Origin: Lasiosphaeris hirsuta
Taxonomy: Eukaryota; Ascomycota; Sordariomycetes; Sordariales; Lasiosphaeriaceae
DNA: 64,000 nucleotides
Direction: 5' to 3'
Assembly: GCA_030549175.1 (NCBI GenBank)
Contig: JAUKUA010000004.1
Coordinates: 5,022,001 to 5,086,000 of the forward strand
Below, in pieces: positions 19,622 to 30,980 of the stretch (positions are counted from its first letter, which is position 1; the number at the start of each line of letters is the position of its first letter). The position numbers and the translations under genes were made by a program. The notes beneath the pieces are model-generated. The model worked only from the letters and a program-made list of their open reading frames with translations. It was not told the origin of the DNA and did not search any database.

Positions 19622-21562
19622 ATGGCTGAAATCACATTCGGAGCTGTTGGAGACATCATTTCAGTCTGTCTTCTCGCTAACGAAATCATCACCTGCCTCG
19701 ATGACGTCCGGGGCTCACCAAAAGAGTATCGGGCTCTGCGCGATGAGCTCCGGTCTCTTGAGAGGGCTCTCCTTGAGGCCGCACAGATGCTTGAAAAGCA
19801 AAAGTCTCGGATCGGCTTGCTCGCAGATGCAATTGCCGAGGAAGTAACTGCTTCTAAATATTGCCTCAATCTATTTCGAGACTCCCTGACAAAATACGAC
19901 GTGTTATTTCAGCCAAAGTCGCTGGCAGGGTCGACAAAGCGCTTCACCAAGTCCGTGCAATGGCGTCTGGTAGAGAAGGAGACTATTTCTAAGTTCAGAG
20001 AGAGCATTGCCCTTCGTTTCAATGCCTTGAGTATCCTACTGATTACAGCGAATGTGTGAGACAGACCGATCTGTCCATTTGTTCCTCATTAGCTGACTTG
20101 TTGGCCAGTGACCTGAGCCTGCGTATCTCCCAAAGCAGTGACGATAGCCGGACTACCCTACGCCACATACAAACCGAAGGCAACAAGAATTCTGCTCGTC
20201 TAACATCTATGAACACGTTGCTTGGCCAGGTGTACGGAAAGATTGGCATGCTAACCAACATGATGCTTTTCATTCAGTCACTGGTTATCCAGTTGCTCTC
20301 CGCCAGCCGAAGAGGCCTTCAAACAACACTCGCCACGTACGAAGTCGTGAAAGCCATTCAACAGTCTGTGTCTACACCGTTGGAACGTGTTTCGCTAATC
20401 GAGGAACCATTCATCCTCGAGGACGCAATTGGAAGAATCAGCCCCGTTCACCTTCAATTCGTCACATCATGGAAGGCATTTGACACTGTCCTTCGTCACC
20501 GATTTGAGGGCATGAAAGGCTACGGGAAGATTAAGCGCAAGGACTTTGTCTTGCAGGAGCGCGCTACTTCTAGGGATATCAGCCGGCACACTCGGTGGGA
20601 GGCAGCCTTCAGACCAGGACAGTTTGTGGAGATGGGAATTTTGTTCAGGGAGTCTGTCGAGGTGGCGGTCTTGACCCCACTACAATCCAGCCGCCAAGGA
20701 CACTACAAGGACGCCAATACATGTCCCTGCTGCCAAACAAGCCCAGAACCTGGAGCCAAACGAGACATAAAATGGTGAGCTTTATATTCTTGCATCGGCT
20801 TTTCCCACATAATTTTTCATTTCACTCACTGATATCTATCGCCAGTCGCCAATGCGGAATGATATATCGCCGTGAGACTGAGATGGACGAGTTCAACTCT
20901 CATACTGGGACGAACACTCAGAGAGCTCGCAAACCTTCCGGCGAAAGCAAGCAGGGCGCCTTCACTCGAAGCGCCGCACATTGCGGGGTAGTCGGAGGCT
21001 CGAAGAAGGCCAAGTCCAACCCGAGCGATCTAAGAAGATATCAGGGTATTCTCGATAGGTTCAAGAGAGTTCGAATTGTCTCACGGTTGGAATTCGTGGT
21101 CGCACCGCTACCTACCAAGGAGCCCACTACAAACACCTTCTCAGAGTACGAAGGCAGTACAGATAAGTGTTCACTGACGTCTTCTATTATCCGCGGGCGG
21201 CTATGTCCGCATCCGGCTGCTGAATGGGAATATTACTTTTCCACACAGGAGAAGACACTTGTGCTTGACGGTGTAAAACATCACCTGCTGTTCAAACTAC
21301 TCTGCGAAAGCCTCATCCTCGCCCCCATCAAAGACAATATGGGATACCTAACCCGGGTCGTGGACCTGGGTACGGGGACAGGAATGTGGGCAATCGATGG
21401 TATACAAATTCCGCTTTTGCTCCTTCCTGACAACAATGCTTCATTGCTGACTTCCTCATGATTGGGCTGCCGATCAACAGTGGCAGACAAATATCCTGAC
21501 ATATATGTAGAGGGTATCGATTATAACGCCAATCAACCCCTGTGGGTCCCACCAAATGTAGA
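19622..21562 (+). pseudogene. 5' part of a STAND/ubiquitin-like-domain plus LaeA-like methyltransferase gene, interrupted by a LINE
   Basis: Exons 19622-20055, 20109-20774, 20846-21399 and 21481-21562 (GT-AG introns, consistent phases). The N-terminus (MAEITFGAVGDIISVCLLAN, DDVRGSPKEYRALRDEL, LERALLE) is the helical region that precedes STAND and ubiquitin-like domains in fungi. The middle (EDAIGRISPVHLQFVTSWKA, KDFVLQERATSRDISRH) is the fungal ubiquitin-like domain with its CPCC ... CRQCGMIYRR cysteine pairs. After a linker, the same frame enters a class I methyltransferase: WEYYF, HHLLFKLL, motif I VVDLGTGTGMWAID (about residues 538-551), then VADKYPD and QPLWVPPNV. There a 5.9-kb LINE interrupts it; coding resumes at 27481. 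As it stands it cannot encode a full enzyme. Confidence 0.8.
21549..21562 (+). repeat. Left copy of the 14-bp LINE target-site duplication
   Basis: CCACCAAATGTAGA, identical to 27481-27494. It lies in the methyltransferase coding sequence (Pro-Pro-Asn-Val). Confidence 0.9.
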
Positions 21563-24500
21563 TTGATTGATTGAAATTTTATTGTGCAGGGTTATGCCCC
21601 GTAGGGGCAATCGCACAGTAAGGCTCTCGCAGTCCCCGCAAACGCCTGAGGCACCCGGCCCACTACGATAATGAGATCCTCCGCCCTGATTCCACCGATA
21701 GGAGAGTCTTGGCCCGGGGTCCCCGGGCCGACAATACCATGCTCCCCCGAGCTCCGAACCCCCTTTAAATGCCGCTCCCGGGCCTCACCTGCCCGGCTCG
21801 CTTGCCCATCAGCCTAAGATACATAAAAACCTCCGTGGGAAAAAGCCATCCTTTTTTAATTTGTTAGGGCCCTAGCCAGGGCTTTCTCTCTAGTTTCAGT
21901 CTGTGTGGTATTTTCTTCCTACTTTCGTTGTTGCCAGTATTTTCTTTCTAGTAACTTATCCGCGAAGCTTCCGAACAGGTCGAGCCATTTCTTAGACCTC
22001 TTCTATACTATCTGTAGCGGGCTGCCGTTATAGCTAGGAAGCGTCTTTGTGTTCAGTAAGTACGTAAACATGTGTCCCCGGTTCTTATTAGTACCATATT
22101 CACATAGTCCCTAGGTCTCCGGGTCGTGGTTAAATTATTTATAATACTCCTTGAAGTCCCCATGGCCGGTCCTTTCTGCCAACAAGGCCGCGTGGGCTTT
22201 GTGGGACAGGGCCAGTTTTGGTAGCCTGTCCTTCTAATAGATCTCTTAGTACCGGTAGTCCTCGGGGGCTCCGTCTTACCAGTGTCATTGTAACCGGCGT
22301 TTTCTTTCTTTCGTGTGGCATACTCTCTATTTACTATCTAATACGGCGGCCGTAGCTATGGCTTTTATCGGGGCCTCCCTCCCGACGCCTCTCGTCTGGA
22401 GGAAGTCGTCGTGTAAGGGGGACGTCCCGCCAACGTAACGGGTGATCTTCTCGAGAAACGTATTGTTCTTCCTACTAGGGGTACGTAACTTATATAGTTT
22501 TCGGACTACCGGATATGTCTGGCCTAGCCGGATAAGCTTTTTCGCGAAGGTGTCCTTCCGGGCCTTAACGAGATACTAGGTTATAGGGACTCCGGATTCT
22601 AGGTGTAGTATCGTGATCTTTGTAATTTTCTATACCGGTAGTGTCGCTTAGAGGCTGTCATTAACTACCACGTCTAGTATATTATTAACGAAGTACTCTT
22701 TATACCGGCCGTACCATATCTCTACCACATATAGTAACGTTAGTAGGAGGATCGTCTTAACTGCCTAGACCGTAAGCCTTAGGGCTAACCCTTTGACTTT
22801 GCTCGAGATGTGGTTTAGGAACACGGTCGTTAACTTACCTCTGGCTGCTACTACCTTCATATATGCCCTGAAGTAAAATATTAAGTTAAATTATATTTCT
22901 AGTTACTGGAGTGCCTCCTTATGTGGTATGACGGCTTCTTAGATAAGAATGTCTAGTCTTGAGCCCTTCTTTGGCATAAAGAGGATATACTTACTCTTCG
23001 TACCGTCGAAGGGGACTCCGTTATCCTTTCCCTAGGTTAGAAGCTTCCCGAGCCTCGCCGTAAGTTTAGCCTAGACCGATTTCTCCGTCTTACCCGTTAT
23101 AATAACCGTGATATCGTCCGTATAATAGTAGGTCTAGTCGTCCTTTACTATTATCGTAAGATATAAGGTAAAGAGGATAGGTAAGAGGAAGGAACCTTAT
23201 GATAGTCTACCTAGTATCGGCCATTAGGCCCTCGTTAAGTCTTCTCTAATCGTAGTTACCTAGTCCGTTAGGAAGGTAGTATAGAAGTAGGCTATGGTAT
23301 AGTCCTATCTTATCTTTATAAGCTTCTACTTTAGTCTTCGCTTCTATATTATATTAAAGGTACCTTTTATATCGGCCGTAACTACCCCTACTATAAGGCC
23401 TCTTATCCGTATATCCTTTATATCGTAGATTACTATTACTAGTAGGTCCGTTACTAACTATTATAATATCTTATCTATATATTATAGATAGATAAGGCTT
23501 TCTTATATAGCTAAGACGTCTATTCTCCTTACTACTAACCTTTCTAAGCTTTTACTAACATATAGTAAAAGTGAGATCGGTCTAAGGCCTTTCGTAGTCA
23601 CCTTAAAACGTCTTATTTTAGAGATAGGTACTATTTCCGCGTGTTTTTATACCTTAAGATACTACCTTACCTATAGGTAAGCCCTATATAAGGTAATAAG
23701 TATAACTGTAAGGGTCGAGGAAGTCCTAGTCATTTCCTTTCCTAGGCTTATTATCTTATCGTACTAAGCCGCCTTTAGTATAACTATTATTACTTCGTCC
23801 GGTCTTAATGCCATCGTTTATATCCCATAGCATATCTTATAAGCCTCCTCCTCCGTGACTTCGGTATTCTATAAGATACATCGTAGAAGTCTAAGTTATA
23901 AGATACCGAAGTATTTAATATCTATAAGATTAGTACTATACCGTAGTACTACTAGCTCTTCGTATATAATAACTACTATATATGCCGTTATATAGCTTAT
24001 TAGTCTCTCTCCCCTTAGGATAAGGCTTGGGAAGGCGTCTGCCGGTACCCGGCGTTCTTACTACCTTATCACCTTTTATAAGTCCTTTAGTTTAGTTATC
24101 TTTTAGACCTTTCTATATTAGTACCCCGTATAGGTTGTCTTAACTTTTCTCTTATATACTACTTACGTTAGGGCTCGTGTCTCCTTATCTCCTTAGTCCT
24201 CGGCTACCCGGAGGTACGTTCTCGCCTCTTCGAGCTCCTCGTTCCATTACAGCTATCTCTTTCCATCGGATTATCTCCTTCTTCTGTACTTACATAGTGG
24301 TAGCTTTATAGCCTCCTAAGCTTTTTAGGCGGCCTCTTCTATTTCCTATCTTCCGTCTATCCTCGTAAAGAGGTCTCGTACCCGTTTCTTTACCTCGGTC
24401 ACCTAATCTTCTAACTTAAGTAGGCTAAGCTTCTAAGTAAGGTTTTTCCTACCGGTTCTTTTTAGTATCGTCACTTCTAGGGAGAGGTAGTCCGAGCCCG

Positions 24501-27480
24501 TGGTCTTATCCTTCTCGATGTTACCGTAGGCCTATAGGTCCGAGTAGAAGGTAAGGTCGAGGACGTTTCTTCCCTAGGTTAGTATATCCCGTACTAGGGA
24601 GTATAGTCCCTCTCTGTTTACCTACATAACGATAGCCTCTACTACCGGCCCCATGTACCTCTTTACTTACTAGAGTAGGTGTCCCGTGTTAAAGTCTCCC
24701 GTGATCAGTAGTTCCTTGTCCCCCTTCTCTAAGTCTAAGACCTCTTAGATACACGAAGGTTAAGTCCTTATGTTCCTATATATAGAAAAGACTCGTAACC
24801 CTTCGTTTTCGATCTTAACTACATTTCTTAACCAGAAGTTACCTACTAGTTCCTAGTTCTAGTCCTTAACGTAGTATACCACCGTCTCTAGTTTACTATA
24901 AGTCTTATTCCCTATTACCGCCATATAAGCTAGATATACCTTAGTCTCGTCGTATTTCGTAAAGTATCACGGTTCTTATACGAGGACTAGGTCGTACTTA
25001 CCTTAGGTACTCTAGTCGAGTAGGGAGTCATAGTACGTAAAAGTCTTAGCTATGTTTCTTACTATAGCTCTGATTATGTCGAGATAGGAGTACCTAGTTT
25101 TATCTCTTTCTATTAGATATCTAACGGGGAAGGGGATAGTAGTCTTATAGACTTAGGTAGGAAGTTAGCTTTCCGGTACCTACGTACGATTAGTAGTAAA
25201 TTCCTTTATAAGATCTGGACGTACCTCCTTTTCTAGGGATTAGGTAACATGTCTTTAGAAAAGATATCTCATATAATTAAGGTTACCGTCGTCTTACGGA
25301 GGTTCGGCATAGGTAGTAGCTTCTTAGACGGGATATCGTTACTAGGTGATTTCGCCGAGGGTCCTCCTAGTCTGATTACCTCTCCTATCGGCCTTACCTA
25401 GGCGTCTTTTCTGGCGGCCTACTCCTCGGAGTAAGCTTAGATACTTCGGAACAGTTTCTCTCTTTATTATCATGTTACCTGGTAGGTATCTTAGATATCT
25501 TCTTAGTCTATGTCCTCGTCAGTCTCTATGGCCTTATATATTATTTAAAAGTAGGTTTCGAAGTTAGTCTTTAGAGCCGGTCTCTCGTTTGCTTAGTCTT
25601 AGGCTAAGGTCCCGATATTTCCCGTGGGCTCTAGGGCTTCTGTCATTTCCTTATCTTCGACCGTTGGTATAGGGACGTCTTCTGGTCGTTTAGTGGAGAT
25701 AGGGGTCACTCCGTATATGTCCGTTGACTCTGTCTATACCGGAGTCTTCCTGTCTGACGTAGGAAGTGCCATTTACGTTACTACTATTTCCTTAGCCTTT
25801 GTTTCAGCTTTGGCCTTAGCTTCTATAAAGGTTCTTCCCTTCCTTTTCCTAAAGACCTCCTTTTCCGTGGCTATCCTAATCGCCGCTTTCTCGTTTTTCT
25901 TTACCTTAGCCTTCTTCTAGGCTTATGTGTTTACCTTGTCCTTACGGGCCTTAGTTCCTACCTTCCTTCCCTCCTTAATGTCTACCTTGCCGGGAAACAG
26001 GAGCCGTCCCTCGTTCGTAACCCTAGGTCTGAGGATATACGTGTCTATGTTATCGGGCCTATGTGGCCCTAGGTAGTTAGGGCATTGTAGCGGTTCTAGG
26101 TACTTGTCTATATGTTCTTTCCGGCTATACCTACTACATATCGCCTTCGTTATACAGTCCCTTATCTAATAAAACCCGTAGTATGTCTCGTATAACGGGA
26201 TCTTTCTTTTCGACGGGAGCTTTCTTACGATAGCCGATCTGAAGAGTCGGAAAGTCTTCGTTAGGATGTACGTGTCGTTGAACGATACTATCTATACCCC
26301 GTTTCTCGTCCGGGCCGTTCTCACGGGTAAGATGCCTGTTAAGGCCTGGGCCTCCTGTTTTATCATAACCTCGGTAACCTCGTAGGGTCTCTTTAGGGTT
26401 ATGGCTGTTTTTGGGACTCTTTCTAGGACGTAGGTAATCTATTCTACGTTTTCCTAAAGGAGTACCTCTGCTGCCTTGGCTTTCGCCATGGCTTCCGTCC
26501 TCTTATCTCAGTCTCCTTTCTGTAGGAAGATTAACCATCCGTTTCCTTTGATAGTAACTTTTACTACCGCCGGCTTCAGTCCTATCACGTTGGATAATCT
26601 TAGGCTGATCTCGCCTGCCGTAGCCCGGGCCTACGGGTGACTAGCCGGTACCGTGAGCATAAGTCTATTCGGTGCCGGTAAGCTGGACCTACTTCTCCGG
26701 CCGGTCTCTAGCTTTGTCTGTGCCTTAGGCCTGGTGTCTAGGTTGACATTTGTGGGCCCTCCCGGGGCCGCTGCCTTGGAGGCCTAGCTTGAGGTCTTTC
26801 TCGCGGGGGCCGTTTTCCATTCGTTGGCTGTGTTGGTAGCCTGTGTCGTGGCGGCCCCTGATTGAGCCTGTGGTATGGTGATCCTTGGTTAGGTCGTTTT
26901 GTTAGTCGACTGGGCCAGTGATGGCGCTGTCCCTGTCGGGAGGGGTGGGTTGGTCGAGCAGGAGGCCCTGTCGTTCTTTGGCGTGGGTGCCACGTAGGCT
27001 TCCGGGGGCGGCGTCTGGATCGAACCGTTGTCGATACCTACGTAGGGCGTGGGGTTGGGCGAGGTCGTGGAGCCCGACGGTGTCGGGGTCTTCGCGGTTC
27101 CCACGGTCTGGTAGATCACCTCCTTGATCCCAAGGAGGGTCTCTCTTCCCCAACGGACGTGGTGTTCGCCCTTGGGGATTTTCGCGAAGCCCTGGTCTAG
27201 GGCCTCGGAGAGGGTCTTAATCACCTCCCACTTCGCCAGGTACTCGGCGTCGTGTTCGGCTTGTAGCTTCCTGGCGTAGTCGGCTAGGTTGGCGTGTGGT
27301 GGGCGTTGCTCAGGTGCCATGTTGAGAGCGTGCGCGTGCTGCGCGCGGGTTGTCAGGGTGGGTAGGGATGCCCGGAGGCGAAAAGAGGTCGTGATCAGGA
27401 TGTGGTGTTTTGGGGTAGCGAGTCCCGTGGTTGTGATTGGTCCGATTCTTTCGAAAAAATTAAAAGAAGGGAGAGAGCTG
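21563..27480 (-). mobile_element. Tad1-like non-LTR retrotransposon (LINE), near full length, RIP-decayed
   Basis: The element lies on the minus strand between two identical 14-bp target duplications. Its 3' end (21563 side) is a short (CAAT)n-type tail instead of poly(A), as in fungal Tad1 elements; its 5' end is at 27480. On the minus strand I can follow a gag-like ORF1 starting at 27320, an endonuclease block (LLITGDFNTGH, about 24680-24710), and a reverse transcriptase in which the usual PQGSPLSP box has become LS*GSFLLP (about 23163-23211). The catalytic box is YTDD (23113-23124), followed by the RT/RNaseH-linked KGLALRLTV-type region near 22750. Many TGG and CAG/CAA codons have become stops, so it is dead. 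It is more than 5 kb of strongly TA-enriched sequence with no other genes. Confidence 0.9.
26889..27320 (-). pseudogene. LINE ORF1 (gag-like), N-terminal part still open
   Basis: It starts MAPEQRPPHANLADYARKL, followed by a helical, charged region (EHDAEYLAKWEVIKTLSEAL) and a Thr/Pro-rich linker, like ORF1 proteins of fungal Tad1 LINEs. It is open for 143 codons to a TAA that probably replaced a CAA codon. Beyond the stop the same frame continues with recognisable lysine/alanine-rich coding sequence (KKAKVKKNEKAAIRIATEK near 25900) broken by further stops. The start is 160 bp inside the element's 5' end. Confidence 0.7.
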
Positions 27481-27494
27481 CCACCAAATGTAGA
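27481..27494 (+). repeat. Right copy of the 14-bp LINE target-site duplication
   Basis: CCACCAAATGTAGA, identical to 21549-21562. Confidence 0.9.
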
Positions 27495-28217
27495 GTTTGT
27501 GATTGAAGACATCGAGCAGGAAGCCCGGTGGTTCGGTGGATCCAGTTTTCCCGAAGGAAACCTTTGTTACATACACCTTTGTGAGATGGTGTTGGCAATC
27601 AAGGATTGGCCGAAGTTTCTGCGCCGATCTTTCAGGTGAGCAAACCCATGCCCCAGCTAATGGTTGAATCAATCAGTTCCACTTACAAACCTGTTTTGTC
27701 ACATATCAGTCGCCTTCATCCTGGCGGGTGGATAGAGATCCAGTACATCGACTACCATGTCTCCTATCAGAACAAGACGGTGAATAAAATGAAAGACCCC
27801 CTCTACCAATTTTGGGATGCCGTCAACAGAGGCCTGGAAGCATTAGGTGTAGACCACACTATATCCCACAAAGGCCAAGTGCTGAACTTGGTTGAGGATG
27901 CCGGCTTTCAACATGTCACAGAGCATTCCTGGGTTGTCCCAATCAACGCGTGGCCTTTGGACCGAAGGTTAAAAGAAGTTGGGAAGCTTATGCGAACTAT
28001 ACTGTGTCTTGGGTCTCAAGACATTGCCACAGTTCCTCTTACCAAAGGTCTAGGTTGGTCGGCGGAGCAGGCACGTGAGCTCGTCGGAGAGTTCTGTCAG
28101 GGCTTGAAAACACGTAAAAGCCAGCCATACTTCACTTTTAGAACCGTGTATGGGCAGAGGCCGGAATCTCTAGAAACAGAGGCTAAGGTTCTCTGGAACA
28201 ATGAATTGCACATTTAA
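27481..28217 (+). pseudogene. 3' part of the interrupted LaeA-like methyltransferase gene
   Basis: Coding resumes at the right target duplication (27481-27494) with PPNVEFVIEDIEQEARWFGG, the segment that follows motif II in LaeA-like enzymes. It runs to 27635. A 74-bp intron (27636-27709, GTGAGC...ATATCAG) leads to the last exon, 27710-28217. That exon has RLHPGGWIEIQYID (post-motif II), FWDAVNRGLEALGVD, LVEDAGFQHV, LDRRLKEVGKLM, LGWSAEQARELVGEF and the typical ending FRTVYGQRPE. It has no stops or frameshifts. Added to the 5' exons without the insert, the total is 2,385 bp (795 codons), divisible by three, so the insertion is the only visible lesion. Confidence 0.85.
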
Positions 28218-28910
28218 TTTAGCCGTGCTTCAAACAGAATGCACGGCGTAAGAGAAGACTAGGGAACTTTTCCGAGGTAGCTAACCATGTTGAATGAAAT
28301 GAAAGCATATTGAAAGATTGAGAGACACTAATAAGACATAAAAATTCTGTCCACAGAGACTGTGCAGAATACGGAGGAACGAGCTATTCCAGAGGACAGC
28401 TGGATGTCAGTCGCCGCGCTCATCCTGCGCTCTGGTCTTCTTTTCTGATACAGCGTTTTGCTTTCCAATCCTTCTCTCTAACACTCACCTCCAACTTCTC
28501 CTCTCCCTCCATCGTCAGCACCTGCCCATCCACCAAATTCGGCAAATACCTGACCTTCTCTCCTTCCTTGCCAACAACATGTCCATCCGCGATTTTCCGC
28601 GCCGCCACGTCCATCACCCCCTCCACCCCTTCAAACGCCTTGATCCCACGGCATAGACACGGTGACCCTCGGCATATTATCTTATGGGACCAATTCGGGC
28701 CCACTCGGCTAGAGTTGAAGCAATTCAGCATGCTGCGGCGTAGCCTGCCGAAAATGGTATTAGGGTGAGCAAAGGCGAGCCAGCCTGAGCAAATCCTGAG
28801 CAGGGGACTGAGCCGAGCCTGAGCCAGGGTGAGCCAGGGTGAGCCAGGGCTGGATTGCAAGGGGATTTGGGGCTTTTTCCGTAGGGGACTTCTTATTACG
28901 GATGTCTCAC
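28218..28910. other. Intergenic with possible coding remnant and GAGCC tandem repeat
   Basis: A minus-strand stretch at 28420-28650 reads like protein (AFEGVEGVMDVAARKIADGH, then RYLPNLVDGQVLTMEG) but I cannot assign it and it lacks a start; it may be the 3' end of a lost gene. At 28765-28855 a tandem repeat of GAGCCAGGGT-type units precedes the HET gene's 3' end. Confidence 0.4.
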
Positions 28911-30980
28911 CTAGACGATATAGATCATCTGCTTCTCCTCTGCAAACCTCCCCATTCCTTCCCCATCCATGACTCCATGAAGATAGCAGTCGCCCAGGAA
29001 TGTGTGGCAAACCGTTGGCCCGATGCCAGGAATATCTCTTACGCCCACGTCCCGTAGAACAACAGGCGTCTTGCCTCCGGGAAACAAGAATATCTCGTCG
29101 GGCCTAGGAAACGTCAATCTCGCCATGTTCGGCACCAGCCCCATTCGGCCCTCCCGCGACACAATAAAGGCCCGCATCTGCGTCGCTGCTTTCACCGCAT
29201 GACTCACGGCGCCGATTTCACCCTCACCATCTATCCCGTCTCCCAGAGCCGGAGCCTGCAAGCTCTCCACCCAGGCCCGAACCCGTCTACAATCCTCCTC
29301 TGTGGCCCTCCTGAACCCAGCAACTCTCTGCCCTACCTCCGGAATCACCATGGCGTCACCACACATCATCCTCGCAAACTTCCCTTCCCACTCCCCATCT
29401 ACCATGCCCAGTTCCTCCCTCGCGACTTCCAACCACCACTTCGCCGTATCCCTCATAGCAGCATCACTCAGCCCTACCATGATAGCCGAAGCCCTCCTCA
29501 GGGCATCCACCCTCACCCCTTGCATGGCGAGCACCTTTGCACCGCCGGCATCCTCGTACACCTCCATCCCCTGCACGCCAACCCCCCCACAGGCATCGTT
29601 CAGCGGCAGCATCCCCGCGAGCCGATCGAGCGTCGCACCGGCCGCAGCGGGCTGGCTCAAGTCCATAACCCAGCTCGGCAGCCCCGGCATCCGCTTCTCC
29701 TCCTCCATTTCCGGCGGGCGGCAGAGGACATGCAGACTCCGACTGGCCCGGGCAATATGGAGCACCGCCTCGGTGTAGACATGCCCAACCGGCTTGGTAT
29801 AATCCGGCACCAGCGGCGCGGCGCCGTACCACTCCGTCACGAGCGGCAGCAACGCATAGACTTTATCCCTTGAATCCGTCGCGCCGCGGTAGCGAAAGGT
29901 AGGCAGCACCCGCGCCAGCGAGACGGCCCCCCGGGTACGGCGGAGCTCGTCGAGGTCGCGGGCGGCCTCGACGGGCTGGTTGAGCATGTCGCGTACGCCG
30001 GGCACGGCGGCGCAGCACGTGTCGCGGTGGCGCTGAAAGTTCAGCAGCCCGGTGAGGACGGTGTCCCAGGGCATCGAGACCGGGCCGTAGAGGAGGGTGC
30101 TAGCGCGCGGGAGGAGGCATTCCTGCGCTGTCCAGATGCGCGACCACCACGGGCGCGTGGCGAGCCAGTGGGCGGCGCGGCGGGCGTGAGTTGGCGGGGT
30201 TTGGGCATCATCGGGGTCGGGGTCGGGATCGAGGTCGAGGTAGGGGATTGTATGCAGGTGGTGGTCCGCTGCGAGCAGGCGGAAGAGGGCAAAGGCGTGG
30301 AAGATGCTGTCGTTTGTGAGGTCAGGGTCGGTTGCGGCGGCCAGGAGGGCCCGGGTGTCCCGGTCGTCACCGTGCCATGTGTGTGGTCGGGTGCGAGTGA
30401 TGAGGAAGTTGTCTGGGGCAGGGCCGGGAATGGGTGTTTGGATGGAGCGGTGCAAGTCGGCGGCGAGATGGCCGATCTCGGTGTCTTGCCATGTGTCCAG
30501 GGCGGATGCTAGGTCGGCGAGGAACTTGTCTGTTTGGAGCAGTAGGGTGTCCACCTCTTGGCTCTGGGCCGGATTGACAGTGGGAACAGGCGTGTCTGGC
30601 TCTTCGCCGAGCCACAAGAGGGCTCCCGAGGTGTCTGTGTAGATGTCGCTCATCATGGCCACTTGGGCGGCCTTCTCGTCGTTGTCGGCCTGGTTGATAC
30701 ACACGGCATCTACCCAGAGCGTGCGCTGCGAACCAGCGAGTCGGAGTCTCTTCAGCGCGGCATGGAGGTTAGGGGTAACCCGGAATGGTTGGCCGCTGAG
30801 ATCGATGGACGTGTTGGAGTGCTGAGAGCCCCAGACGTAAGAGAGGGCCTCATACTGCGGGCCATGGTGCAAGCTGACGACCTGCAGCGAACACTGGATC
30901 GGCTCGTCGCTTGAGCCTGCGTGAAGGAGCAGGAGTCGAGTCTCCTTATTCTGTGTGTTTAGAGGGGTATAGACTGCCAT
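28911..30980 (-). CDS. HET-domain (heterokaryon incompatibility) protein
   Basis: Single exon, 689 aa, minus strand. All three HET blocks are present: QYEALSYVWG near the N-terminus, then LWVDAVCINQADNDEKAAQV followed by DIYTDTSGALLWLGE, and ARAAHWLATRPWWSRIWTAQE. The C-terminus (GPTVCHTFLGDCYLHGVMDG) is the common end of this family. HET proteins trigger programmed death of fused cells or respond to non-self and pathogen cues; partners are usually STAND proteins or polymorphic het genes. The start is the ATG at 30980, since the upstream open stretch has no ATG. The gene is intact. It lies between the broken methyltransferase and a MITE in the recognition-gene-rich part of the window. Confidence 0.93.
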   Translation of the reverse strand: MAVYTPLNTQNKETRLLLLHAGSSDEPIQCSLQVVSLHHGPQYEALSYVWGSQHSNTSIDLSGQPFRVTPNLHAALKRLRLAGSQRTLWVDAVCINQADNDEKAAQVAMMSDIYTDTSGALLWLGEEPDTPVPTVNPAQSQEVDTLLLQTDKFLADLASALDTWQDTEIGHLAADLHRSIQTPIPGPAPDNFLITRTRPHTWHGDDRDTRALLAAATDPDLTNDSIFHAFALFRLLAADHHLHTIPYLDLDPDPDPDDAQTPPTHARRAAHWLATRPWWSRIWTAQECLLPRASTLLYGPVSMPWDTVLTGLLNFQRHRDTCCAAVPGVRDMLNQPVEAARDLDELRRTRGAVSLARVLPTFRYRGATDSRDKVYALLPLVTEWYGAAPLVPDYTKPVGHVYTEAVLHIARASRSLHVLCRPPEMEEEKRMPGLPSWVMDLSQPAAAGATLDRLAGMLPLNDACGGVGVQGMEVYEDAGGAKVLAMQGVRVDALRRASAIMVGLSDAAMRDTAKWWLEVAREELGMVDGEWEGKFARMMCGDAMVIPEVGQRVAGFRRATEEDCRRVRAWVESLQAPALGDGIDGEGEIGAVSHAVKAATQMRAFIVSREGRMGLVPNMARLTFPRPDEIFLFPGGKTPVVLRDVGVRDIPGIGPTVCHTFLGDCYLHGVMDGEGMGRFAEEKQMIYIV

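Noticed and set aside
25624..25920. 98-codon hydrophobic frame on the plus strand inside the LINE
   Set aside because: It is the mirror of the Lys/Ala-rich ORF1 coding sequence on the minus strand, not a membrane protein.
28420..28650. Protein-like minus-strand stretch downstream of the HET gene
   Set aside because: No start codon, no family recognised and no exon that joins it to the HET gene; mentioned only as a possible remnant.
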